A stretch of DNA of 64,000 nt, from the NCBI GenBank assembly GCA_023974075.1, contig CM043808.1, positions 17,387,072 through 17,451,071 of the forward strand, given 5' to 3'. The stretch is from Chaenocephalus aceratus (lineage: Eukaryota; Chordata; Actinopteri; Perciformes; Channichthyidae). The position numbers and the translations under genes are program-made. Under the pieces are notes generated by a model. It was given only the letters and a program-made list of their open reading frames with translations. It did not search any database and had not been told where the DNA came from. How positions within the stretch are numbered: position 1 is the first letter of the stretch; each line of letters starts with the position of its first letter. Positions 12,801-23,993 of the stretch are shown here, piece by piece.

Positions 12801-13950
12801 TCACAGTTATTTCCCACTATAATTATAATAATTTTGTTATTCTCAATGGTGGCACAATTTGCATTGTAAATTCATTTACAATCTCATTTAATCATGATAT
12901 ATTTGAGATGGAAAGGATCAGCAAAGTGCATTATTAAGAATATATTATATATAACAGCTTAATTATTTAAGAGAGGTACAGGAGGGATCGGTATTGTGAT
13001 TCAAGGTTGCGGTAAATGAAAAATGATATTGCGATTTGAAGTATTGAAGTTGATACACTTGCACTTTTGCAGTAAAAATGAATCTGCTACAGACCTACCT
13101 GTTCCTTCTACTGTACTATGCAAGAAACTTAACATGTTCAGCCCATGTAAAGCAGTAGCTAATTTAGCTAATGACACTTCATGCTGGACGAACCTTAACA
13201 TTAGGCCTATTTCCAATCAGTTTTAACCCTGACCTCAGTAAGAGCCCTTTGCTGAGTAGTAGTGTAAGCCCCCACTAAACTCTTCCACAGCCGCTAACGA
13301 GATTCTCTGACGTGCTCTGCGCTGTAAGCCATGCTGCAGCGCTCCAAAGTGCTCTGTGTGGGAGTATGTTAATGGTACATTTACAATGTGAGAGTATCTT
13401 GTTTAAAAAAGGGTAGTGAAGATGGTGGCTTTCCATATCACTTTTCTTCACCAAAACATAAAGGAACGCACACAGTTTTGCAAATGTTCACATTGTTAAA
13501 TGTAACATCTGCAAAATGTTCTTTCTCACCAATAAAAAACGCATATGATCATTTTCAGACAATGCATTCATTCAGATGTGTGTTGCTCAAAACAAAACAC
13601 ACATATTCTCCATGAGAAAATGTTTATACAAGTCTTAGCACTCCTAAGGTTTACAAGTTGTTTACAATTTAATGATCCCAGAGCATATATTGTAGAAAAA
13701 CACTGTGTGAACCGAACTCAGTATTTTAAAGAAGCCCCAGGGACAGCCTCTCTGCCAATATGTTTCGCCATTTTGATATAAGACTGTTCTGCGTTATCGA
13801 CCAGTCATGACTTAAGGCAGCAAACTGCTGTGACAAGATAAACAGGAAGCAAATTGCTCTATCTGTGACTCAGCTTCCTGTTTGATGCGGTAGCTGGAGA
13901 TGTCAAGACCACATTGATATCTGCGCTGATCTGCTGCCCCATGTAAACAG
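12801..13950. other. Intergenic DNA, nothing recognised
   Basis: No gene or repeat that I can support. The L2-like LINE begins at the right end of this stretch. Confidence 0.35.
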
Positions 13951-13954
13951 ACAC

Positions 13955-15667
13955 ATGCACAGACACACATTATGGATGTCTCCTGGCTGTGACCTTAACT
14001 ACAAGGGCAACACATCTGGCACTACTAGAGCTGACGCCCACCTTGCAGAGGAACTAAACCACTTCTTTGCCCGCTTTGAGGCTAGCAGACCCCCCCACTT
14101 TTCTATTCTGCCTCTGTCCCTGCAAACTACCAGCTCCATACCACCTCTCACTCTCAAAGAACATCAGGTGAAGCAGACGCTGAAGTCTGTGAATCCTGGA
14201 AAAGCCGCAGGACCCGATGGAGTACTCGGAAAAGTACTCAAAGCTTGTGCTGACCAGCTTTCAGGGGTCCTGACCAGGATATTCAACCTGTCCCTGTCAC
14301 AAGCTTGCATTCCATCCTGTCTGAAAACGGCTACCATCATTCCTGTCCCCAAAAAGACACCAGTCAGAGAGCTCAACGACTACAGGCCCATAGCCCTAAC
14401 ATCGGCGGTGATGAAATGTTTCGAAAGACTAATAGCCGACTACATCAAAGCCAGCCTCCCACCCTCCCTCGACCCTCATCAGTTCGCCTATAGAGCCAAC
14501 AGATCCACGGATGATGCCATCGCCACGGTCCTTCACACAGCTGTGAGCCACCTAGAAGGCCCAGGCAACTATATTAGGATGCTGTTTGTCGATTTTAGCT
14601 CAGCTTTTAACACCATCATACCTGACATACTAGTGGAAAAACTGTCAAGCCTAGGTTTCCCCCCCATCTTATGCGCCTGGATTAATAATTTCCTTACAGA
14701 CCGTCCTCAGACAGTGAAAATAGGCCCTTTTTGCTCCTCCACCCGCACCCTCAGCACTGGCTCCCCGCAGGGCTGCGTGCTGAGCCCTCTACTCTACGCT
14801 CTCTACACACACGACTGCTCTCCCATTCACCCCTCTAACTCCATTATCAAATTTGCGGATGACACCACTGTGGTCGGCCAAATACATAAGGGAGACGACG
14901 AGTCGGCATACAGAGACGAGATCCTGAAGCTGTCTGTGTGGTGTTCATCAAACAATCTGTATCTGAACACAAGTAAAACAAAAGAAATCATCATAGACTT
15001 CAGAAAGCACCGTCCAGAACCCGCCCCCCTTCACCTCTACGGAGAGAGAGTGAAGAGGGTCTCCACCTTTAAGTTCCTGGGGGTTCACATTTCGGAGAGC
15101 CTCAGCTGGACAGCACACACCACTGCAGCAGTTAAGAAGGCCCAGCAGCGACTACACTTCCTGAGGGTGCTTCGGAGAAACCGGCTTAACAAGAAGCTGC
15201 TGGTGTCCTTCTACCGGGCGACCTTCGAGAGCGTGCTGTCATACTCCATCTCGGGGTGGTATGCAGGATGCTCAGCTGCGGACAAGAAAGCCCTGCAGAG
15301 AGTGATCAGGATGGCAGAGAAAACCATCGGCTGCCCCCTGCCCTCTCTGGAACACATCTCCACCTCCCGCTGCCCTCTCTGGAACACATCTCCACCTCCC
15401 GCTGCCCTCTCTGGAACACATCTCCACCTCCCCTGCCCTCTCTGGAACACATCTCCACCTCCCGCTGCCCTCTCTGGAACACATCTCCACCTCCCGCTGC
15501 CCTCTCTGGAACACATCTCCACCTCCCGCTGCCCTCTCTGGAACACATCTCCACCTCCCGCTGCCCTCTCTGGAACACATCTCCACCTCCCCCTGCCCTC
15601 TCTGGAACACATCTCCACCTCCCCCTGCCCTCTCTGGAACACATCTCCACCTCCCTGCCCTCTCTGA
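13955..15667 (+). pseudogene. LINE reverse transcriptase (L2-like), truncated and interrupted
   Basis: A 570-residue frame with a complete RT core: PGKAAGPDG (residues 81-89), NDYRPIALTS (141-150), HQFAYRANRS (175-184), FVDFSSAFN (211-219), STGSPQGCVLSP (267-278) and the catalytic FADD (300-303). FKFLGV and the thumb region follow. From about residue 465 the frame runs into the minisatellite and reads it in successive frames until TGA at 15665-15667, inside the one degenerate repeat unit. The true C-terminus (RCLSRANKII onward) resumes in the same frame at 16154 and stops at 16321-16323. The endonuclease is absent, so the copy cannot move by itself. Confidence 0.85.
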
Positions 15668-16158
15668 ACATCTCACCTCCCTGCCCTCTCTGGAACACAT
15701 CTCCACCTCCCCCTGCCCTCTCTGGAACACATCTCCACCTCCCCCTGCCCTCTCTGGAACACATCTCCACCTCCCGCTGCCCTCTCTGGAACACATCTCC
15801 ACCTCCCGCTGCCCTCTCTGGAACACATCTCCACCTCCCGCTGCCCTCTCTGGAACACATCTCCACCTCCCGCTGCCCTCTCTGGAACACATCTCCACCT
15901 CCCCCTGCCCTCTCTGGAACACATCTCCACCTCCCCTGCCCTCTCTGGAACACATCTCCACCTCCCCTGCCCTCTCTGGAACACATCTCCACCTCCCGCT
16001 GCCCTCTCTGGAACACATCTCCACCTCCCCTGCCCTCTCTGGAACACATCTCCACCTCCCCTGCCCTCTCTGGAACACATCTCCACCTCCCCCTGCCCTC
16101 TCTGGAACACATCTCCACCTCCCCTGCCCTCTCTGGAACACATCTCCACCTCCCGCTG
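15338..16158 (+). repeat. 26-copy ~32-bp minisatellite inside the LINE ORF
   Basis: Units of the form CTGCCCTCTCTGG + AACACATCTCCACCTCCCG (32 bp) are repeated head to tail. Some units have CCCC/CCCT variants and some are one base short. One unit near 15655-15680 is degenerate. Because 32 is not a multiple of three, each unit is read in the next frame, so all three forward frames and the reverse frames stay open and give long artefactual repeats. The first and last units are 786 bp apart (15347 to 16133), an exact multiple of three, so the frame is conserved across the array. Confidence 0.95.
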
Positions 16159-16323
16159 CCTCAGCAGAGCTAATAAAATCATAAAGGACAGCTCTCACCC
16201 AGGTCACAGACTGTTCTCTCTCCTGCCTTCTGGGAGGAGATACAGGAGCTTCAAGTCACGGACAAACAGACTCAAAAACAGTTTCTACCCCTGGGCCGTC
16301 AGGCTGCTCAACCACCACACATA
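16154..16323 (+). pseudogene. C-terminal end of the LINE reverse transcriptase ORF
   Basis: Downstream of the minisatellite the frame reads RCLSRANKIIKDSSHPGH, then LLPSGRRYRS, and ends RLLNHHT-stop. This is the conserved tail of L2/CR1-type ORFs. It is in the same frame as the upstream RT region but separated from it by the repeat array. Confidence 0.75.
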
Positions 16324-16754
16324 ATGATAACTGTAACCATTCTCACACATACACACACATTTAATGCACTTTATATACTATTTTTTATGTCAATATTTTT
16401 AACTATTTATTCCCCCGTATGATTGTATGTCCTATTGCTGTGTTTTTTGGTGTTATGTATTTGTTTGTATATTTTTTGCACACCGGGACAGAGTTGCACT
16501 CTGCATCTCGTTATACTCTGTGTATAGTGACAATAAAAGGCTTTAACTTTAACTTTAAATGAGTTGTATGGGCACTAAACCACAAGTGGTTATTGAACCT
16601 GAGCGGTCCAGGGATTATTGACAGGATAGGAAAGCACGAAAAATCAGGAGCATTCATTTCTGCCCGTCGCAGATATTTATTTATTCATTAAAAAAGACAT
16701 ATTGGAACAAAAACAGGGAGACATCAGTCTTTAGTTGAACTGGTTACAATTGGT

Positions 16755-17215
16755 TTGTGGGCCCCTGAACTCCAAGGCCCAAATGCTCCTGTTTTAAATT
16801 ATTGTGCCATTATTCCTTGCATGATGTTTCAAAAAGGGTTCCTGTGTCAAGATCTACCCTTAATGCATTCATACATTCAGTTTTGTAGGTATTTGCCACA
16901 AATTCCTAAAGGAATAAGTGGAATCAAATGTTCAGGTTGTAGGATACACACATTTAAAAACGTTGATACTGTAGTTGTTGGATTCAAATATCAACCTAAG
17001 GCAGGAATTCGACAAAAGGTCCATACTTTGTTTAACAAATTCCAAGCAATTTTAATTGTGCACATTTTTTTCTTTGTCAGGCTTGGTGTAAGGATTTGTT
17101 AGATCTAAATGTTGCACAATTAAAATGTAAGGGTGCTGGTTGTAAGTTACTTCTGTCTGATTCTAAAGTTATTAGAATAATTGCATTTAATAAAAAAGTA
17201 CATTGTAATTATAGA
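16755..17215 (+). pseudogene. Unidentified AT-rich coding-like fragment with CxxC-type motifs
   Basis: Two overlapping frames, 16755-17102 and 17036-17215, look like one reading frame broken near a run of seven T (about 17065-17071). The first contains KCSGC and a basic stretch, the second KCKGAGCK, suggesting a zinc-binding protein. Codons are strongly T-rich, unlike the neighbouring LINE. I do not recognise the family. It could be an old insertion of foreign or mobile DNA, or chance. Confidence 0.25.
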
Positions 17216-18218
17216 TGAACAATTGACCTACATTTTCCTCTAGTTTCATGGAGAAGCTGGAAAACCCCTCACAAGTCTGGACATAGGTCCCACAGCATGA
17301 AAGAACTATGGTGCCATCTGCTGGATTTTAGCAGGCAACCCATGTTGTAGCGAACTAACATGAGATGTGTGACTCTGTGATCACGTCCTCTGATATCTCA
17401 CTAGGTGTCGCTCTTTTCATACTATTTATTTTAGAATAAATCTTTCCTCTCTTCTCGTCTCTCTTTCCCACACTGCAGCCTGCACTGAAACGTTAGCACA
17501 TGTATTTGTACAGCTGTGTTGAGTAAACAGTGTCATCCAAGAGCCAAGTTAGGTCATCTTATCCTTTAATGTGGTGTATTGTGATTCTGGTATTAAAAGC
17601 TGAAGGAGTTGGATGAACCAGTGAAATGTATGAGAACATAAACCAAATCAGCCATCAATCATTCAAAGCATGTCCATCTTTCTTTACAGGTTATCTTATG
17701 TGCCGAGAGAAGAGGGCTGAGCAGATTTGGTTGTTTTTTTTAGTCCAGTGTTTCCAAATCTTTCTCCCTAAAAAAGAGTAATCAAACTGATGACCTCTGA
17801 CTTATTTTATGAATATTTCATGGTGTATTCAATGCATAGAGAACATTATTACTGAAAACCTGTCAAAGTGACAAACACTGAACGCAATAACTGTAGGGAG
17901 TTTGTAAAAAAGTGATTATCCCCAATGACGACTGAATCAGAGATAAGTTTGAATAACTTTTCAATACAATAATAGGCTCACCAAATTTTGAATTTTATTT
18001 GACCTTACACTTTCCTCTTTTTATTTAGCTCTTGGCTATTTTATCTGCTATGGCTCTGTGGACATATAGCAGCCTGTGTTTAGTTCTTCACCCTGCCTTT
18101 TTTCTGATCTATTTCTTCTATTTCTAAATGTAAATCTTACAATATCTTAACAATAATCCAAACATTATAAATAATAGAAATTGATGAAATCCTGAGATAT
18201 CCACCGCCCAAAAAAACA
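17216..18218. other. Intergenic DNA, nothing recognised
   Basis: AT-rich, with no gene or repeat I can support. Confidence 0.35.
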
Positions 18219-18585
18219 CCTTGTGTTAAGGTGAGTGAAGCAGGCAGGACCCAAATGCAGAATAAACAGGTTCAAGGTTTCTAAGGAACAAACAGACCAC
18301 TACCTCGTGAACACAGTCAACGGCAAACAATGAACCAACAATGACAGACAGAAAAACCAGAACTTAAATACACACAACACTAATCACACAAACAACACAC
18401 AGGTGAGGAGGGAGGAGAAAACACAGGGGCACCAGGTGAACACAATCGGGTAATCAGGGAGGAGGGAACACACAGATAGAAAGCAACAGGCAAGACAGGG
18501 GGTGAAGACTTTTCAAAATAAAACATGAAACCAAAGACAGAAAAAGAAAAGACAAAACACAACACAGACAGATCGTGACACCTTG
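18219..18585 (-). mobile_element. Solo LTR of a Gypsy-like retroelement with 5-bp duplication
   Basis: The LTR occupies 18224-18580 (357 bp). On the minus strand it starts TGTCACGATC and ends CACCTTAACA (TG...CA), with a TATTTAAG box in the middle. CCTTG flanks both sides (18219-18223 and 18581-18585), a 5-bp target duplication typical of LTR elements. No internal region is present, so the copy was reduced by LTR-LTR recombination. Assignment to Ty3/Gypsy rests on the TGTCACG start common in fish Gypsy LTRs. Confidence 0.8.
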
Positions 18586-19188
18586 AGACCCCTCATGAAG
18601 CTTTTATGACTTCCATTTGGGGTTCGGACCCCCAGGTTTAGAATAATGCTCACATTTGAGATATTGCAGTATCTGCTGTGTACAAACGTTGGGTCATCTA
18701 GGTTTCATGCATGGTTTAACCTCAGTATTTCAACATGTGTATTCTCTTCTGCAGTTTATTTTGGGAGACTTGTGTCAGCAGTAGCCACGACAACAGTGCT
18801 GAGCCTTTTCTGTTCCTCGTCTGTGGGACGGATGACTCAAATGATTGCGGAAGGAATGCTCAAGCTCAGTTTTGTTTTGACTCAGAATGATTAATGGCGT
18901 TGCAAAAGTAGGAACAAATGCCTTTGAGCTGTTGGCCAAGATTGTGTGTGCACATTTCTATAGACCAATGTAAAGCTTACTGGATTACCATCTGGCGATC
19001 TCCTGCATGTGCTTATGTAAACGGTGAGAAAGATAACGTATTTATTGCGCTTCTGCATCTGCAACTTGTTAGCTCCCATCCTTAGTGGCCTCGGTTACAC
19101 CATTTGTTGAAATGGCACAGAAAGTGAAAGCACAGCAAACCCACACATGTGCAGTCACACCCTGCTGGTGACATTCAGCTTATGGGGT
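18586..19188. other. Intergenic DNA, nothing recognised
   Basis: Short frames only. No gene signature. Confidence 0.35.
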
Positions 19189-19659
19189 CAGTGGTGCAAA
19201 GTAACTCAGTACTGTTTTTAAGTACAATTTTGAGGTACATGTACTTTTCAAAATCAATTCAATTTTATGCTACAGTACTTTACACTTCTACTACAATATG
19301 GAAGCACATATTGTACTTTTTATTACTCTGCATTTATTTGACACCATATGTTAAATGTTACTTTTCGAGTTCAGATTATTATGACAAAAATATAAATCAA
19401 TTTATGAATTATGATGCTTTATTAAGAAATAACTCATTACAGTTAGCCTCATTAGCTAAATTAACATGCTAAACATATTAATCCCTCACTAATGATATCA
19501 AATATGATTCTAAAAATGGCCAATATGCAGGACCTTTTTAGTTTTAGTTTATTTTTGTTTGATTTGATGTAAATACTTTGTACTTTACTAAGCCGCACTT
19601 TTATTTGTAAATGAATATTTGCACACAAGTACAAGATCTGAGTTCTTCTTCCACCGCTG
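19189..19659 (+). mobile_element. Teleost MITE (AGTACTT-rich, hAT-like ends)
   Basis: It begins CAGTGGTGCAAAGTAACT and ends TTCTTCCACCGCTG, so the termini are inverted (CAGTGGTG/CAGCGGTGG). The interior ('ttaagtacaattttgaggtac', 'ctctgcatttatttgaca') matches a non-autonomous element extremely common in fish. No convincing target duplication remains. Confidence 0.65.
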
Positions 19660-21295
19660 CATAGATCAGGTTGGGTTTTAGGGAGATGTTTTTGGCTCCA
19701 AAGGAACATAGATGATCTGATTGGTAAGATCTTGAAGGAAATCCCAGCCCTGTACGAGCTGCAGCTGCAGGTGATGTGGCAGTCATTTTGCACCGAGGTC
19801 AGTCATTTACCCTTTCATGATTGAAGGTTTAGGGTGGAGCTCAACTCCTCTGCTCTTCTGTCTGGACGTCTCTAAGAGTATGACCTCAGTGAATAGTGAT
19901 TTAGGGTGAGGTGTTCTTGTCTCTCTCCCACCATGCAGAACAGTGGCGGGGGATTGGAGGGTAAGAGGAATGTGAATGAAAGATTAAACGATAAAAATAG
20001 TCTCTGGTGTATAATTGAGTGAAGACTACACGATGAGTTCAGGGAAGGGTGGGGAAGAGTGAGGGGGTAGGGAAGCATAAACAAAACATTAAAGAAGAGG
20101 TGGATAGATGATGGGAGTCTGAAGTCAAATTGCTAACTCAAGCCCCAGAGGAACGAGTCCCCGCCTCATATGCCAAGCCTGATGTCACAAACACAGATTT
20201 CTCTATTTCACTCACATTAGGCTGCTTCACTTCTATGGCCTACTTCTCAAACTAGCCCATGTTTTCTTTTGAAAGATAGCTTAAAACTCCTGCCTGCACT
20301 TGATATTTGTTCTCCTGTCTTTCATTAAATCAGAAAAGTATTTATTTAATTAGTGAATACTGTGTTTATAGCAACATTAAGAACACTTGGGATTTAAAGT
20401 CTCCTCTAACAAGTTTGCTGCACAATAAAGCTATATATATTGTGATTTTGTGAATCTATGGCGCCTGATCTTGCTCTTTTTGACCGACACAAGATAATAA
20501 ACGAAAAGTCTAAAAATACAACTAGTATTCAAGTGATATTCTAATAAAATTCTTTAAATTCAGTTCCTGTTTTATATTTATCGTTCACACTTGTAAACAG
20601 CCTGATATGTCCGCAGCAGAAGGGTAACATATCTGAACCACAATGTCACTTTAGCTTAAATGTGTATTTACATTTTCAGAAAGATTAACTTCATGTAAAC
20701 AACCAAAAGTGTGTTTAAATGTGTGTGCAGCCATCATATTTTCAAAAGGTCTTGGTTTAATACACAATGCTCTGATAGAAATGTTGTGTCAATTTAGCTA
20801 TCATGTTATGTATAATCCCATATCTGCATATGAATGAAAAATCCAGTTTTCACATCAGAAGTACTGTGGTTTCCGTAGTCCGAGTAGACCAATCAGTGAG
20901 CTCGCTTGAATGCAGATAACAGCCGTGGCATGAGATAATGGCATGTGTGTTGGCAGACTGTGTTTTCTCATACTTGCAGGTTACCATCATTGTTCATTTC
21001 TACATGTTTTTTTAATTAGTTTGGACCCTCTATTGTAATTGTGATTATTAAATTAGAAGTTTTAAATATGTAATGGTAACATTTAAATATTTACCAAAAT
21101 GTGACACAGCCAAGGGACCCTCAACAGTTTTCAGTGATTCGTTGAACTTGATCAACTCTTTCTGGACTCTGTTTCCCAAAGAATTTATTGGACTGGATTC
21201 TATGTTGTCTCGTAAATAACTGTGTGTGTTTATACAGATTGCTTCCTGTTTGGAGCAGAGGAACGGACTCTTTAAGGTCGATTGCGGTTATAGAG

Positions 21296-21298
<3 letters not shown>
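19660..21298. other. Intergenic DNA, nothing recognised
   Basis: No gene or repeat family is supported. Confidence 0.35.

Positions 21299-21371
<73 letters not shown>
21299..21371 (+). repeat. (TG)n microsatellite
   Basis: About 73 bases of uninterrupted TG dinucleotide. Confidence 0.97.
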
Positions 21372-21372
<1 letters not shown>

Positions 21373-23016
21373 GGTGTTTTTGCATGTGTTTGGTGGTTAA
21401 GAAATGGCAAGAATTACACAAGAGGGAATTTCATCTATCATAAATAATTAGTAGATGGCCCTGCTGTGTTGTTTAGTTGGACCAATATTTTACTTTCTGT
21501 TCCAGCAGCTGATTTAAATGCAACTCAGTGTTCAATGTTGGCGTGTTCAGGGAAGGAAAAAGTCAGATTAAAATCAACAGCTGCGTGTTATTTTACTTCA
21601 TTAGTCTCCGTCTCGACCTGCCACCTTTCAAGTATCTGCATCATCAGTGTAAATTACATGGATTTTTGATCTTTCTTTGACCGTTTTTCCTCATAATTTC
21701 TTTTTACTTTTTATTGTACTTTTGATATGTGGATGGAAACACAAGTTGTTTGGTTGGAAAGGGTACTTTTGATTTCCATTAGTCAAATTGATTTAAAGGT
21801 GGAACCACAAGGCAAGTTCTGTATATTCATGTTATTTTGTTCATTTCTTTGCATTTTAAGCAAAATAAAATTACTTGACTTGGTGGACAATTTGAAACCT
21901 TGCAAAATAATCTAAAATTACTCCAAATTAGGGGTTTTATTCCTGAATATCTAAAGCATCCTTTGGTATCTACCGCACACAAGTGTTTGGTTTTCAGCAA
22001 ATGAATAGATATGGAAATTCAGCAATTAAGGTGCACAACCATCAGAGGTCATACAAAGGACAGAGACATTCCGAAAAAGTCAAGTGAGGCGACATTATCT
22101 CTTACTCTAACTCCAATTGTTTGTGAAACTTGGCAACAAAGCTTGTTACCCTTTTCCATACAGATGGATTCAGACATAAACATAGCCAATACAGTAAAGA
22201 GGTGGATGATTTATGGATGTGTCATTATGTATTCAGTAACTTTGCCAAACTGTCTCCCACTATCACACATGACTTAGTGGGATTTTCTTGTTCAATCCCA
22301 AAATAGTGGACCCACTACTTAAACAAGGCGGGCAGCTGTCAAAGCATAAAGCATGATATAGCACAGCTGAATCACAAAGACTGAAGTAATTGCCAAAAGA
22401 CAGAGGAAGTAGAAAGAGTAAATCTGAACACATAACCAGCTTGTCGGTGGTCATATTTCATGTCAGGTATTATTTACTGACATTTAAAAAAAAAACTATA
22501 TCTGCCAGCAGTCAAACTCTTTTCTGTGTTCGGTCACTGCCATGGGTTCAACAAGCACAGGCTGTGAGCTGGTAAACACAACTCATTGTATCCATTACAC
22601 TCGGTGCTGCAAAGTTTCAACAGCAGTTGTTAGAAAATGCTTGCTCTACACTCGCACAGCCCTTTTTTTGGAGTTGAAACAGAAGCAACATGCTAAATCT
22701 CTTCCTTATCCGAGCATTTCACCAGCAAGAGGGCGTCATGTCTGAGGGGAGATTACCATGCAGAAGAATTTCTCTAAAATTACAATGATGCAAGCTAGCA
22801 GTGCCACTTCTCATGGTACTAAATCGTCATCATCGTGCTAACGACACATGTTATTTAGCACCACACACCGAGATAAAATGCAGTTTAGCAAAAATCTGTC
22901 CCCTACCAAGTAAACATCCAAGAAAAATACCTTTTTTCATATTGGTTTCTAAGTGAAGCTACTGTACCTCACAGACATGTTTTCTTCAGACATTATGGAT
23001 AGCAAATGTAGTACAT
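21372..23016. other. Intergenic DNA, nothing recognised
   Basis: AT-rich. No supported gene or element up to the left end of the composite inverted-repeat element. Confidence 0.35.
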
Positions 23017-23023
23017 GCTATCA

Positions 23024-23546
23024 CAACCCAGTCTCACGGCATTTCGTGTTCACCAACACGATTTTTAATCTATTGATTCGTGTTCACCATCACGATTTGC
23101 CCCTTTTTTTCGTGTTGCACAGCATGATTTTAAAAGCAATGTATTTCTACTGGTAACGTGTTTCGTGCCTGCAGGCTGCAGCACGTCTTTTTCTCCGGTC
23201 GGGTCGTGGAAGACCGGAAGCTGTGTGGTTCATAAAAACATGTTCTTACTCAATATCAAGCCACAATTATTGCTTTTATTTTAAATCGTATAATTTCGGA
23301 CTTTTGTTGTCGTCTGTGAGGAAAATAAATGGGGCTCAGAGCCTCAGGATACTGAAATCTGTATTTTTAAATATTTTTTTCCTTCTAATTTGTTATTCTT
23401 TTCAAAATAACACACTGTTATTTACTCACCAATAACACACAATTATCCTTGCTTTTATTTATTGGTTTAATTCCATAATCTCGGGCTTTTTTGGTGTCCG
23501 TCAGGAACTGAATTTCAAAATAAAAATAACCGGAAACAGACGTAGG
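23024..23546 (+). repeat. Left outer inverted-repeat arm
   Basis: About 523 bp, starting CAACCCAGTCTCACGG and ending GAAACAGACGTAGG. It contains several short 'cgtgttcacca(a/t)cacgat' subrepeats near the tip. The 70-residue open frame within it recurs in the right arm and reflects the repeat, not a gene. Confidence 0.9.
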
Positions 23547-23584
23547 CCTATATGGACAGGGTCAATTTTCACAAAATCAGAACC

Positions 23585-23790
23585 CTGAAGGAATTTTGTG
23601 TTTATTTATGCCATACAACATTTCTAGGGGTATTAAGGGGTGCTGAATCCAAATCTGCTGTATATGAAGCTCAAAAATGTCCCAAAATGCCTCGAAATTG
23701 AGAAATCCAACATGGCCACCACCACCAGCCTGAAATCTATTTTAAGTATATCTTTTTGACTAAACAAGGTACAAACTTGAATTAAATGTG
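23585..23790 (+). repeat. Left inner inverted repeat
   Basis: About 206 bp beginning CTGAAGGAATTTTGTG and ending near GAATTAAATGTG. It matches 27876-28082 in inverse orientation but with clearly more mismatches than the outer arms. Weaker similarity may continue outward to the edge of the outer arm. Confidence 0.8.
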
Positions 23791-23993
23791 CTTTTGTAAG
23801 TTCTCCTACATGGGCAATCTGATGCCATATTCAGATTTGAGATGTTACGTGAATAAACTGCTTAGATCTCATATATATTGCAAAAATAGTAGTTTTTAAC
23901 TATGAATAATTACTCGGCTATTATTATTATTATTATGAGGCTACTTTTACTTACGTTGTATATTGTTTTGAGATTAAATGTTTCACATGTGCT

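Larger units (their letters stand above)
13955..16558 (+). mobile_element. 5'-truncated L2-like LINE with an expanded minisatellite in its ORF
   Basis: The reverse transcriptase reading frame opens at about 13955 and is followed by a ~230-bp 3' UTR ending in GTGACAATAAAAGGC and a (TTTAAC)n-type tail at 16540-16558. The endonuclease half is missing, so the copy is 5'-truncated like most LINE insertions. The RT motifs and the short-repeat 3' tail match the L2 clade of fish LINEs (family knowledge). No target duplication could be identified. Confidence 0.85.

Noticed and set aside
15338..16158. CRISPR-like regular repeats
   Set aside because: Units are directly adjacent with no unique spacers, and the host is a vertebrate; it is a minisatellite.
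15211..16207. Long open frames on both strands (Pro/Trp/Ser-rich and Arg/Gly/Glu-rich repeats) at 15.2-16.2 kb
   Set aside because: They are translations of the ~32-bp minisatellite in different frames; nothing outside the repeat supports a gene.
23223..23435. 70-residue frame found almost unchanged at 30448-30660 on the other strand
   Set aside because: It lies in the outer inverted-repeat arms; conservation is explained by the arms' recent common origin.
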